Program-made: the position numbers and the translations under genes
From: an uncultured Eubacteriales bacterium
GTDB lineage: Bacteria; Bacillota; Clostridia; Lachnospirales; Lachnospiraceae
Direction of reading: 5' to 3'
NCBI GenBank assembly: GCA_900314845.1
Contig: OMWV01000016.1
Span: 1 to 64,000, forward strand
Length of the DNA: 64,000 bases
Shown: in pieces, positions 12,088 through 19,787 of the stretch
How the letters are laid out: every line of letters begins with the position of its first letter
Numbering within the stretch: position 1 is the stretch's first letter
Notes under the pieces: model-generated
What the model was told of the DNA's origin: nothing
The model's database searches: none
What the model saw: the letters and a program-made list of their open reading frames with translations, nothing else

Positions 12088-12116
12088 AGAAATGGAGGAG
12101 ATTGCTCTCCTCCATT
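12088..12116 (-). terminator. Terminator after hpf
   Basis: A perfect 10-base-pair stem (AATGGAGGAG with CTCCTCCATT, 6-base loop) is followed on the minus strand by TCTCTTTAC. The stem is strong, but the T tract is interrupted, so some read-through into secA is possible. Confidence 0.6.
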
Positions 12117-12138
12117 CTGCTGATACGAAATGCTTTTA

Positions 12139-12663
12139 TCATTCTTCAGGCTCTATAAGCCCGTATGCATTATCCTTTCTCTTGTAGACCACATTCACTT
12201 CATCTGTCGCACCGTTGCGGAATACGAAGAATGTGTGTCCCAGAAGCTCCATCTCCACGCATGCCTCCTCGGGAGTCATGGGCTTGACGGCGAACTTCTT
12301 CACCTTTATGATGTTCACTTCCTCATCTACGGCACTGTCTTCTTCCTCTATGAATTCAGGCTGAAAATCCTGACGGTTGTGGCGGGCAAGCTTGGTCTTG
12401 TACTTGCGCAGCTGCCTTACGATGATCTCCTCGACAAGGTCTATGGACACGTACATGTCATCGCTCGCCTGCTCCGCGCGAATCGTATGGCCTTTGATCG
12501 GGATCGTTACCTCGATCTTCTGTCTCTGCTTCTGAACGCTCAGCATAACATAGGCTGTGGTATCCGGATTGAAAAACTTCTCCAGCTTGCCCAGCTTGTT
12601 CTCCACTGCAGACTTAAGGCCTTCCGTTACTGTCAGGTTCTTTCCGTTAATGACAAAACGCAT
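12139..12663 (-). CDS. hpf: Ribosome hibernation promoting factor, long form
   Basis: Long HPF dimerises 70S ribosomes into silent 100S particles in slow growth. The N-terminal S30AE domain (MRFVINGKNLTVTEGLKSAV) spans roughly residues 1-100. An acidic linker follows, then the C-terminal dimerisation domain (residues about 115-174) with KKFAVKPMTPEEACVEMELLGHTFFVFRN. AAGGAGG lies 7 bases before the ATG at 12663, whereas the ATG at 12669 almost abuts that site, so 174 residues is preferred. It has its own promoter and terminator. Confidence 0.95.
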   Translation of the reverse strand: MRFVINGKNLTVTEGLKSAVENKLGKLEKFFNPDTTAYVMLSVQKQRQKIEVTIPIKGHTIRAEQASDDMYVSIDLVEEIIVRQLRKYKTKLARHNRQDFQPEFIEEEDSAVDEEVNIIKVKKFAVKPMTPEEACVEMELLGHTFFVFRNGATDEVNVVYKRKDNAYGLIEPEE

Positions 12664-12704
12664 ATTCATTCCTCCTTACCGATTACGGAAGTAATCTTAC
12701 ATTA

Positions 12705-12732
12705 AGTATAACACAGGCGGCCATATTTTCAA
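12705..12732 (-). promoter_or_regulatory. Promoter for hpf
   Basis: The minus strand reads TTGAAA, 16 bases, TATACT, about 40 bases upstream of the hpf start. The DnaA-box-like cluster lies some 140 bases further upstream. Confidence 0.55.
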
Positions 12733-13047
12733 GATGCCTTGTTCCTGTTTTTATACAAGAGGTCTGCCTCTGCCAAATGTACTTCATATTCTGAAACTTG
12801 AGCGTTTTCCCCAAAACAAACATTTGGGAACAAATATTTGCCCACCAGTCCAGTTTACGGAAAAAATAATGTGGATAAAGTGGATAAGTGTGTGCATAAG
12901 TTGATTTTACTGACTTTTCGAAGGCTTTTTCTGTGGATATCTCTGTTTGTTTCTTTTTCGCGAACATTGGTGGATATGGGGGAAATGCAAATTTTCTGTA
13001 AAAATTTTGTTTACTTTTACCAGAATTGCAGAGATCATTCACGGTAT
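12733..13047. other. Non-coding AT-rich region with repeats
   Basis: No convincing gene is present. The stretch holds two 10-base near-palindromes, CAAACATTTG (12817-12826) and CAAATATTTG (12831-12840), and the DnaA-box-like cluster annotated separately. A 119-codon open frame on the minus strand here has no recognisable features and is probably chance. Confidence 0.6.
12870..12899. promoter_or_regulatory. Cluster of DnaA-box-like nonamers
   Basis: On the plus strand TGTGGATAA (12870-12878), AGTGGATAA (12879-12887) and TGTGCATAA (12891-12899) lie head to tail. The first and third match the TTATNCACA consensus exactly in reverse orientation and the middle one differs at one base. A further near-match TGTGGATAT is at 12932-12940. 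Flanking DNA is AT-rich. No dnaA, dnaN, rpmH or gyrase gene is adjacent, so this is more like an accessory DnaA-binding locus than oriC. Confidence 0.6.
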
Positions 13048-13084
13048 AACAAAAGGGGCATCAAACATTTCTGCCTGATGCCCT
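13048..13084 (-). terminator. Terminator after the NlpC/P60 gene
   Basis: The minus strand forms AGGGCATCA and TGATGCCCCT arms around a short loop, followed by TTTTGTT. It starts 17 bases after the stop codon of the wall hydrolase gene. Confidence 0.7.
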
Positions 13085-13100
13085 GCCACTATAATTTTTC

Positions 13101-15299
13101 TTAGATGATCCTTCTCGCGCAAACCGGTGTACGATAATTGTAGTTGGATGTGATGATACCCTTTGTAGGGGTGCTCGCGTGAACGACCTGTCCGTTGCCG
13201 ATATACATGGCAACATGTCCGATGTATCCGCCTCCGCCGTAGAAGAGGAGATCGCCCGGCTGCAGGGTCGATGTCGATACGGTGACCGGTGTTCCCACAC
13301 CTGACTGTGCTGCTGCCGTTCTGGGAATAGAATAGCCAAAGTGGAGATACACCTGCTGGGTGAATCCCGAGCAGTCAACTCCGTTTGTCAGGCTGTTGCC
13401 GCCGTATACATAGGGATAACCTACATACTGGAGGCCAAAGCTTGCGATAGCAGATCCCGATCCGCCGCTCTTTGAGCTGGTGGAAGTTGTCGAAGCCTTG
13501 TTCGATGATGTCTTGCCCGATGATGTGGAAGACTTTGTGGAAGCCGCTGTCGTAGAAGCTGATGCCTGAACCTTGGGCTTCTGGCTTGTCAGATAATTGC
13601 TGTTGATATATCCGGTCACGCCGCCGGCGTTCACACGGGTCCAGCCGTTTGACGTCTTGCCTGTCCTCATGACGCTGTCGCCGGCTGAGATGGATCCCAG
13701 CTTCTCGGAAGAAGCGTCTGGGCTCTTTCTTACGTTAACGCCCGCCGTAGCATAGACCGTATCATTGACTTCTTCTATGGTGATCGATGACTCTGCTGAG
13801 GTCTGAGACTTCTGAGCAGATGCCTTCTTCGTCTCAGTCTTCTGAGTCTGCGCAGACTGGCTCTTCTGCCCGGAAGCAGATGCCGGCTTTTCTGTCGTGA
13901 GATAATCGCTCTTTATGTATCCTTTTACGCCGTTTATCGTGATACAGCTCCACTCGCCGTCGTTAGACGTGCGGGCAACGCTCTCACCTGTCTGAAGGGA
14001 ACCGATGATATCGGAATCAGCGGAGGCCTGCTCGCGGATGTTCACGCCCTGCACTGCATATACCGTGCCGGAGGAAGCGCTCTTTGTCTGACCTGCTGTC
14101 TGCTGAGTCTCTGTCTCTTCCTTCTTCTGAGTCTCCTGCTTCTCCTCGGCAGGCTTCTGTGTTGTGAGATAGTCGCTCTTAATGTAAGCCTGCTTGCCGC
14201 TGTACTGGACACGGGTCCAGCCGTTGCTTGTCACTCCGGTGCGCTTTATGCCCTCTCCGCCGGCCAGGCATCCTATGACCTGACTGTCTGTAGAATAGCT
14301 GTTCCGGATGCTGACAGAATATGTCGCGTATACGGTATCGCCCGCATCCTGGATGCTGACAGATTCTGTCTTTGTCTGAGCCTTAGTTTCAGCTTTGGCC
14401 TCAGCCTTTGTTTCAGTTTTTGTCTCGGCCTTGGTCTCAGCTTTTGTCTCGGCCTTTGTTTCAGCCTTTGTCTCGGCCTTTGTTTCAGCCTTTGTCTCGG
14501 CTTTTGTCTCAGCCTTTGTTTCTGCTGCCTGAGTCTCGGACGCCTTTGTCTCTGCTGTCGTCTGTGCTGCCTTTGTCTCGGCCGTCTGAGCCTGAGCCGC
14601 CGCAGTTACCTGAGCTGTCTCTTTCTGCTTGTCAGGCTTGACAGCTACCGCTTCCTCATACTGTACGTCAAGTATGATGGAGGAAGCTTCTATAAAGCCT
14701 TCTGACTTTCCTATCTTTACTCTTACCCAGGAGTGATCATTGGACTCTCCGACGATCTGAACGTCCTGATCCCACATAACAGTGGTCACGATGTCCGAAT
14801 CAGCGGAAGGCTCTTTGTAGAGATACTGCTTGCTGTTCTCATCCTGAGACTTTGCGACAAGATCCGTAATGTTGTGCTCCTGAGCATACTGCTGAGCTTC
14901 ATAGCCCGTCAGCACGTTCTTCCTGGCAACATAGCCATCGATATCTCCGGACTTAATGTGATACCAGTTATCGCTGGAACCCTTTATCCTGCATCCTGAA
15001 CCGCTGTTGAGCTTGCCTATGACTTCCGACTTTTTGGAAGCCTTCTTGTATATCTTCAGATATGTATCAGATACAGCGATGCCTGTCTTCACATAGGGTG
15101 AGCGCTTATCCAGCTCAACGGATGTGATGATCTTCGCCTCCGTATCGGCGCCCTGTGCATATGTCTTGTCAGTGTTCACCGCGGTGAGCGTCTTATCGTT
15201 GTTTGCATAAGGCGCTGCCATAACCGGCATGGTACATGTTGACATGATAAGCGCTGCAGCTGCAGCGTACACCGTCTTTCTGTACTTACGACCGCCCAT
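13101..15299 (-). CDS. Secreted SH3-repeat NlpC/P60 cell-wall endopeptidase
   Basis: This exported wall hydrolase probably cuts peptidoglycan stem peptides. It has 732 residues. An N-terminal signal peptide ends near VMAAPYA (about residue 30). Two bacterial SH3 domains lie around residues 75-130 and 150-210, a low-complexity AETK linker covers about 240-318, and three more SH3 modules begin near 320, 410 and 513 (TVYATYSVSIR, TVYAVQGVNIR, TVYATAGVNVR). A Ser/Thr linker leads to a C-terminal NlpC/P60 domain with catalytic Cys near 642 (GVDCSGF) and histidines in GHVAMY and VVHAS. AAGGAGG lies 8 bases before the ATG. A consensus promoter and a terminator frame it as a single-gene unit. Confidence 0.93.
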   Translation of the reverse strand: MGGRKYRKTVYAAAAALIMSTCTMPVMAAPYANNDKTLTAVNTDKTYAQGADTEAKIITSVELDKRSPYVKTGIAVSDTYLKIYKKASKKSEVIGKLNSGSGCRIKGSSDNWYHIKSGDIDGYVARKNVLTGYEAQQYAQEHNITDLVAKSQDENSKQYLYKEPSADSDIVTTVMWDQDVQIVGESNDHSWVRVKIGKSEGFIEASSIILDVQYEEAVAVKPDKQKETAQVTAAAQAQTAETKAAQTTAETKASETQAAETKAETKAETKAETKAETKAETKAETKAETKAETKTETKAEAKAETKAQTKTESVSIQDAGDTVYATYSVSIRNSYSTDSQVIGCLAGGEGIKRTGVTSNGWTRVQYSGKQAYIKSDYLTTQKPAEEKQETQKKEETETQQTAGQTKSASSGTVYAVQGVNIREQASADSDIIGSLQTGESVARTSNDGEWSCITINGVKGYIKSDYLTTEKPASASGQKSQSAQTQKTETKKASAQKSQTSAESSITIEEVNDTVYATAGVNVRKSPDASSEKLGSISAGDSVMRTGKTSNGWTRVNAGGVTGYINSNYLTSQKPKVQASASTTAASTKSSTSSGKTSSNKASTTSTSSKSGGSGSAIASFGLQYVGYPYVYGGNSLTNGVDCSGFTQQVYLHFGYSIPRTAAAQSGVGTPVTVSTSTLQPGDLLFYGGGGYIGHVAMYIGNGQVVHASTPTKGIITSNYNYRTPVCARRII
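14350..14590 (-). repeat. 12-base tandem repeat encoding AETK units
   Basis: More than a dozen imperfect copies of a 12-base unit encode Ala-Glu-Thr-Lys and variants (SETQ, TETK, AETKA) inside the wall hydrolase. Synonymous third-base differences between copies suggest selection on the peptide linker. Copy number could vary by slippage. Confidence 0.85.
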
Positions 15300-15384
15300 T
15301 GGCTTAACCTCCTTCTGTAAATGAACAATACAAGTCAGCTTTATTAAGCCAAAATTGCATTTGTTACAAGTTTATTACAGAAAG

Positions 15385-15413
15385 ATTATACCAGTGTTGC
15401 TATTTCCTGTCAA
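15385..15413 (-). promoter_or_regulatory. Strong consensus promoter of the NlpC/P60 gene
   Basis: The minus strand has perfect TTGACA and TATAAT hexamers separated by exactly 17 bases. This is the best housekeeping promoter seen in the window, leaving a leader of about 80 bases before the start at 15299. Confidence 0.88.
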
Positions 15414-15443
15414 GAAAATGCTTAAAGATTTTGTAATAATTGC

Positions 15444-16286
15444 TTAACTCTTTCGTATCTTTTCGCCGTCTTTGCGGATCTCCCCCTCTTTAAGGAGATG
15501 GCCGACAGCCCTCTTAAAGGCGGCCTTGCTCAGGCCCAGCTCCCTTGAGATTACCTGGGGATCGGCCTTTTCCGTAAAGGGAAGCACCCCGTCGTAGCTG
15601 TCTAAAAGGCTAAGAACCCTCTCCCCGTCGAGCTGGATCTGTTTCCTGACGGGCTCTATGGCAGTCAGTTCCAGCCTGCCGTCATCCCTGACCTTCTCGA
15701 CTCTGGCCATGATCTCCTGGCCCAGCTTCAGATCCGTGTGGTATTTCCCCCTGGGGAACATGCCGTGGTATATGCCGTCAACGGCCGCAAAGGCGCCAAG
15801 CCTTGGATTGAACTGATAGATAACGCATTTTACAGAATCCCCTTCCTGATAAGGGGACTCGCTCTTGAGGTAATCGTAAACCCTCATGGTCGCGCAGAGC
15901 CGGCGGCTCTTGTCTATATAGAGGGCAGCCAGGACCCGCATGCCGGGCTCCAGAGGCTTTACGGTCTGCTCCCTGAAGGGCAGCAGGAGATCCTTCTCAA
16001 GGCCCCAGTCCAGGAAAGCCCCGACGCTGCCGGTATCCTTTACCGTCAGCATGGCCGTCTGGCCAAGGGTCAGGGCCGGCTCCAGAGTCGTCGCGATCAG
16101 CCTGTCGCTGGAATCCCTGTATATAAATACTTCTATTTCATCGCCGATCTTCGTCTCTTCCGGAAGGTACTTGGCCGGAAGCAGGACGCTGTTCATCTCA
16201 TTCTCATCGCCCGCCTCGCCGACAAAGGCTCCAAAATGCTTCATCCTTTTTACAGTCAGGACCTGTTTTTTCCCTAATTCTATCAT
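15444..16286 (-). CDS. cvfB: CvfB/YitL-like S1 RNA-binding protein
   Basis: Proteins of this family (CvfB, YitL) bind RNA and have been linked to virulence-factor expression in staphylococci. The 280-residue protein has several S1-like beta-barrel segments: an N-terminal one (VKRMKHFGAFVGE), a second near residue 75 (VKDTGSVGAFLDWGLEKDLLLP) and a third near 145 (YQFNPRLGAFAAVDGIYHGMFP). A C-terminal winged-helix-like domain has SKAAFKRAVGHLLKEGEI. Its ATG directly abuts the fatA stop codon (TAG then ATG), with GGAGG inside the end of fatA, so the two are translationally coupled. Confidence 0.87.
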   Translation of the reverse strand: MIELGKKQVLTVKRMKHFGAFVGEAGDENEMNSVLLPAKYLPEETKIGDEIEVFIYRDSSDRLIATTLEPALTLGQTAMLTVKDTGSVGAFLDWGLEKDLLLPFREQTVKPLEPGMRVLAALYIDKSRRLCATMRVYDYLKSESPYQEGDSVKCVIYQFNPRLGAFAAVDGIYHGMFPRGKYHTDLKLGQEIMARVEKVRDDGRLELTAIEPVRKQIQLDGERVLSLLDSYDGVLPFTEKADPQVISRELGLSKAAFKRAVGHLLKEGEIRKDGEKIRKS

Positions 16287-17006
16287 CTATTCCTCCGCTG
16301 CGGCGAACTCCAGCGCCGCGTAGATATCATCATGCTCATCTTTCATAAGGATCTGGATCCTGCCCGTATCCGTCCTGCCTGTAAAGACGCGGATCTTATC
16401 CGGATAGAGGGCTGCCTTGCGGTATTCCACCCGCACCTGGCGGATCATAAAGTCAGGAGGCAGATATTCCATGGCCAGCCTGATATACCAGGCATTGTTC
16501 ATATGCATATTTGTATCGATGTAAGCTCTGGCCACGCTGACCATTCCCTCATCCCGGACAGCCGCTTTCGCCCTTACCTTGCGGGGCTCATAGGCCATAT
16601 CCATCTTGCCGGCCAGCTGATAGGCTCCGGATACGTCTTCCCTCATGCGCAGGGGAAGGCCGGTATTCATGTCGAGGAGGAACCAGTAGGAATCGGCGCT
16701 TACGATCCTTTCCCCCGCCTCGTCGCATATCATGAAATTTCTGTTGGCAAATACCCTGTCAAAGCCGTATGGCTGGGTAAATATCTTCAGCTTCTCCCCG
16801 TAGCGGGGATAACGGTCTACAATGATCTGCCAGGAAGCCAGGAGCCAGACGCAGCCCTTCTCTTTCTTAAGTAACTCGCTGCCTCCCCCTACAGAGTCCG
16901 AGTGGAAAGCCGCGCAGTCCTGCAGATAATCAGCTATGCAGGCAATATCCGCATAGCCGCCGCTTGAAATATCACTGTAAGCTACTGTTTTTTCTATGGA
17001 AAACAT
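16287..17006 (-). CDS. Acyl-ACP thioesterase
   Basis: This FatA-like double hot-dog enzyme of 239 residues releases fatty acids from acyl carrier protein. The N-terminal domain has SGGYADIACIADYLQDCAAFHSD, and the signature region VARAYIDTNMHMNNAWYIRLA near residue 160 carries the Asn-His pair typical of the second hot-dog domain. The start at 17006 follows GAGGTGG. In Clostridia such enzymes usually act in fatty-acid export or lipid balance; the exact substrate chain is unknown. It is followed without a gap by cvfB. Confidence 0.88.
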   Translation of the reverse strand: MFSIEKTVAYSDISSGGYADIACIADYLQDCAAFHSDSVGGGSELLKKEKGCVWLLASWQIIVDRYPRYGEKLKIFTQPYGFDRVFANRNFMICDEAGERIVSADSYWFLLDMNTGLPLRMREDVSGAYQLAGKMDMAYEPRKVRAKAAVRDEGMVSVARAYIDTNMHMNNAWYIRLAMEYLPPDFMIRQVRVEYRKAALYPDKIRVFTGRTDTGRIQILMKDEHDDIYAALEFAAAEE

Positions 17007-17044
17007 ACGACCACCTCAAAAATATCTTCCCGTCTGCAAAACAG

Positions 17045-17077
17045 AAAAAAAAGCACCCTGACCCTCAGGATGCTTTT
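17045..17077 (-). terminator. Terminator after tRNA-Gln
   Basis: AAAAGCATCCTGA pairs with TCAGGGTGCTTTT on the minus strand and is followed by a run of eight T. It lies directly after the 3' end of the tRNA and so separates it from fatA. Confidence 0.9.
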
Positions 17078-17082
17078 CAAAG

Positions 17083-17154
17083 CTGGGCTGGAAGGATTCG
17101 AACCTTCAAATGCAGGAGTCAGAGTCCTGTGCCTTGCCGTTTGGCGACAGCCCA
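17083..17154 (-). tRNA. tRNA-Gln (anticodon CUG)
   Basis: On the minus strand the acceptor arms TGGGCTG and CAGCCCA pair, the T arm has GGTTCGAATCC, and the anticodon stem CAGGA/TCCTG encloses CTCTGAC, giving CUG. The 5' U start is typical of bacterial tRNA-Gln. CCA is not encoded (the discriminator G is followed by CT), which fits the presence of RNase Z. Confidence 0.95.
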
Positions 17155-17173
17155 ATGTCAATCGACAAGAGCA

Positions 17174-17202
17174 ATTATACATCGGTCTGTCCGGAAATGC
17201 AA
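17174..17202 (-). promoter_or_regulatory. Promoter for tRNA-Gln
   Basis: TTGCAT, a 17-base spacer and a perfect TATAAT on the minus strand end 20 bases before the tRNA. The promoter lies immediately beyond the stop codon of the oligopeptide ABC ATPase gene. Confidence 0.8.
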
Positions 17203-17227
17203 GTATTTTTTTACATACAATTGATAA

Positions 17228-18964
17228 TCATTTTGCCAGCCTGCAGCAACGGGTCTTATGGCCCTTTTTGCCGGTATCCAAAAGCTCCGGTTCCTTCTTG
17301 CGGCACTCGTCTGACCTGTAGAAGCAGCGGTTGTAGAAGGGGCATCCGCCTGTAGAGGCTCCGGCCGTGAAGAGGAGCCTGTTCATGGAGTCAAACTTCA
17401 CATTGTGCCTCTTGCGGTCGCTAAGGACACTGTCAAAGAGCATGCGGGTGTAGGGATGGCGCGGATGGTCGTAGAGTTCCTCCACGTCCGCCGTCTCCAC
17501 GATCTGGCCCTTGTACATGACGATCACCCGCCGGCACATGTGCCGGACAACGTTAAGGTCATGGGATATGAACATGATAGTCAGGCCCCACTCCTTCTGC
17601 AGGCGGAGCAGGAGCTTTAAGATCTGGGACTGGACCGTCACGTCAAGAGCAGACACCGCCTCGTCGGCTATGATGAACTTCTCCCCCCGCAGGATGGCCG
17701 TCCCTATGCTGATCCTCTGGCGCTGGCCGCCTGAGAGCTCATTGGCATAGCGGTCGGCAAAGGAAGGATCCAGCCCTATCTGCTGCAGGCAGTCATTTAC
17801 CATACTTTTGCGCTGAGCCTTGTCCCGGATGCCGCGAAGCTTAAGAGGCTCCTCCATGATCCAGCCTATCTTCCTTGCGGGGTTCAGCGAACTGAACGGA
17901 TCCTGAAAGACCATCTGCGGCCGCAGGCCGTTTGTCTGGATCGTCCCGTCGTACTCCTTATTGAGGCCGGCCAGAGCCTTGGCCAGGGTGGATTTGCCGC
18001 ATCCCGACTCCCCCACAACGCCGAAGATCTCGCCGTCAAATATGTCAAAACTGACGTCCTTGAGGATCTGGCTGCGCCCGGTCTTGCCGGATAAGATGCC
18101 TCCCCTCAGCTTATAGTAGACATTCAGGTGATCCACATGGACCAGTACCTTGTCGGAAGCTGTGTCCGCCGCGTTGTCCGGCATGGAAGCGACAAGAGTC
18201 TTCGTGTATTCATGCCTGGGATGATTCATCACCTGGTCCACGCTGCCCTCCTCGACGATATGACCCTTGTACATGACGATAACCCTCTGGCAGACCTCGC
18301 GGATGACATTGAGGTCGTGGGAGATGAAGAGGATGGAACTGCCCTTTTCCTCATGGATCTTCTTAAAAAGGTTGAGGATCTGAGCCTGCACGGTCACGTC
18401 CAGGGCCGTCGTCGGCTCATCCGCTATGATCAGGCTGGGATTGTTTATGATCGCCATGGCGATCATGACCCTCTGCCTCATGCCTCCGGAAAATTCATGG
18501 GGATACTGTTCTACCAGCTTTTCCGCTCCTACCAGGCCCACCTGGCCCAGCTCATCTATCACGCGGGCATTTATCTCCTCCTCGCTCAGGTCTGTGTGCA
18601 GGCGGAGAGGCTCCCCGACCTGCCTGCCAATCTTCATGACAGGATTGAGAGAAGTCATAGGCTCCTGGAATACCATGGATATCTCATTGCCCTTTATCTG
18701 CCGCAGCTCCTCTTCTGACATGCCCAGCATCTGGCGCCCCTGAAGGCTGATGGAGGAGCCGGGGTCTACCACAGCATGGTCCGGCAAAAGGTCCATGACC
18801 GCAAGCGATGTCATAGACTTTCCGGAGCCGGATTCCCCGACGATCCCGACGATCTCGCCCTTTTTCACGTCAAAACTGATATGGTCGAGCACGGTATGCA
18901 TCCCGCTGACTGTCGGAAAACTGATCGTCAGATCTCTGACTTTCAGAAGCTCATTTTCTTCCAT
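17228..18964 (-). CDS. Oligopeptide/dipeptide ABC transporter, fused double ATPase
   Basis: Two OppD/OppF-type ATPases are fused in one 578-residue chain, as in GsiA, and power import through the two permeases encoded just upstream. The first domain has Walker A GESGSGKSMTSLA near residue 38 and signature FSGGMRQRVMIAM; the second has GESGCGKSTLAKAL near 325 and signature LSGGQRQRISIG. The C-terminus ends with the Cys-containing peptide-transporter tail (GGCPFYNRCFYRSDEC). AAGGAGG five bases before 18964 favours that start over the longer frame, and the gap to the oppC-like gene is then 10 bases. Confidence 0.93.
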   Translation of the reverse strand: MEENELLKVRDLTISFPTVSGMHTVLDHISFDVKKGEIVGIVGESGSGKSMTSLAVMDLLPDHAVVDPGSSISLQGRQMLGMSEEELRQIKGNEISMVFQEPMTSLNPVMKIGRQVGEPLRLHTDLSEEEINARVIDELGQVGLVGAEKLVEQYPHEFSGGMRQRVMIAMAIINNPSLIIADEPTTALDVTVQAQILNLFKKIHEEKGSSILFISHDLNVIREVCQRVIVMYKGHIVEEGSVDQVMNHPRHEYTKTLVASMPDNAADTASDKVLVHVDHLNVYYKLRGGILSGKTGRSQILKDVSFDIFDGEIFGVVGESGCGKSTLAKALAGLNKEYDGTIQTNGLRPQMVFQDPFSSLNPARKIGWIMEEPLKLRGIRDKAQRKSMVNDCLQQIGLDPSFADRYANELSGGQRQRISIGTAILRGEKFIIADEAVSALDVTVQSQILKLLLRLQKEWGLTIMFISHDLNVVRHMCRRVIVMYKGQIVETADVEELYDHPRHPYTRMLFDSVLSDRKRHNVKFDSMNRLLFTAGASTGGCPFYNRCFYRSDECRKKEPELLDTGKKGHKTRCCRLAK

Positions 18965-18974
18965 GACTGCCTCC

Positions 18975-19775
18975 TTACTTCTGAGCAAGGCCCCTGAGGC
19001 CTTCGCTGATCAGTCCGAACCCGAGGATGATAAGGGCTATGACGATTCCGGGGAAAAGCGCGTACCAGGGCGCGACGAATATATACTGCTGCGCCTCCGA
19101 GAGCATAAGGCCCAGGCTGGGCTCAGGAGGCACGACTCCAAGTCCCAGATAAGACATGCTTGCCTCGGCCAGCACGGCATTGTTAAATCCTACCGCCGCC
19201 GCCGTGAGCATGCTGACCCGGATATTGGGTATAATATGAACGAAAATGATGCGCAGGCTGCCGGCGCCCATGACCCTGGCGCTCTTTACGTAATCCTGTG
19301 ACTTTATCCGGATGACCTCGCTGCGGACGATCCTGGCAAAACTGGGGATGAACATGACGCCCAGGGCTATAATGATCTTATACTTGCCGGTGCCCAGAAA
19401 GCTGATGAAGATCAGGGCTAAGAGGACGCTGGGAAATGAGAGCAGAACGTCGTTTATCCTCATGATCACCGCGTCAAGGATCCCGCCGAAATATCCTGTG
19501 ACAGCTCCCACGATGGTCCCGAAGACTGCACCTATGACAACCGTGCACATGCCGATGAAAAATGTCGTTCCGCACCCGCTCATGACCCGGCTTAATACGT
19601 CTCTTCCGAAGTTGTCCGTCCCCATCAGATGTGCCGCGCTGGGAGGCAGATTCTTTGACATGCTGCTCATGGCGGTGACGCTGTAGGGAGTCCAGAAATG
19701 CGCTGTGATCGTTACTGCCAGCATGAATGCCGTGATGATCAGACCGGCGATCAGAGAGTAGTTGTATTTTCTCAT
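18975..19775 (-). CDS. Oligopeptide/dipeptide ABC transporter permease, OppC/DppC type
   Basis: This 266-residue inner-membrane permease has an N-terminal membrane segment (SLIAGLIITAFMLAVTI) and the binding-protein-dependent transport domain. The domain includes HLMGTDNFGRDVLSRVMSG near residue 50, and its ATPase-coupling EAA loop is around AEASMSYLGLGVVPPEPSLG. At least five hydrophobic helices can be seen. It pairs with the OppB-type permease 12 bases upstream to form the membrane channel. Confidence 0.93.
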   Translation of the reverse strand: MRKYNYSLIAGLIITAFMLAVTITAHFWTPYSVTAMSSMSKNLPPSAAHLMGTDNFGRDVLSRVMSGCGTTFFIGMCTVVIGAVFGTIVGAVTGYFGGILDAVIMRINDVLLSFPSVLLALIFISFLGTGKYKIIIALGVMFIPSFARIVRSEVIRIKSQDYVKSARVMGAGSLRIIFVHIIPNIRVSMLTAAAVGFNNAVLAEASMSYLGLGVVPPEPSLGLMLSEAQQYIFVAPWYALFPGIVIALIILGFGLISEGLRGLAQK

Positions 19776-19787
19776 GCCTTTTGTCTC

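Noticed and set aside
12683..13042. 119-codon minus-strand open frame upstream of hpf
   Set aside because: No ribosome site, no recognisable domain, biased composition, and it runs through the hpf promoter and the DnaA-box cluster.
12733..13047. Chromosomal origin of replication
   Set aside because: DnaA boxes are present, but no dnaA, dnaN, recF, gyrB or rpmH is near, and both flanking genes are ordinary.
14350..14590. CRISPR-like short repeats
   Set aside because: The unit is 12 bases, in frame and coding, with no unique spacers and no cas genes.
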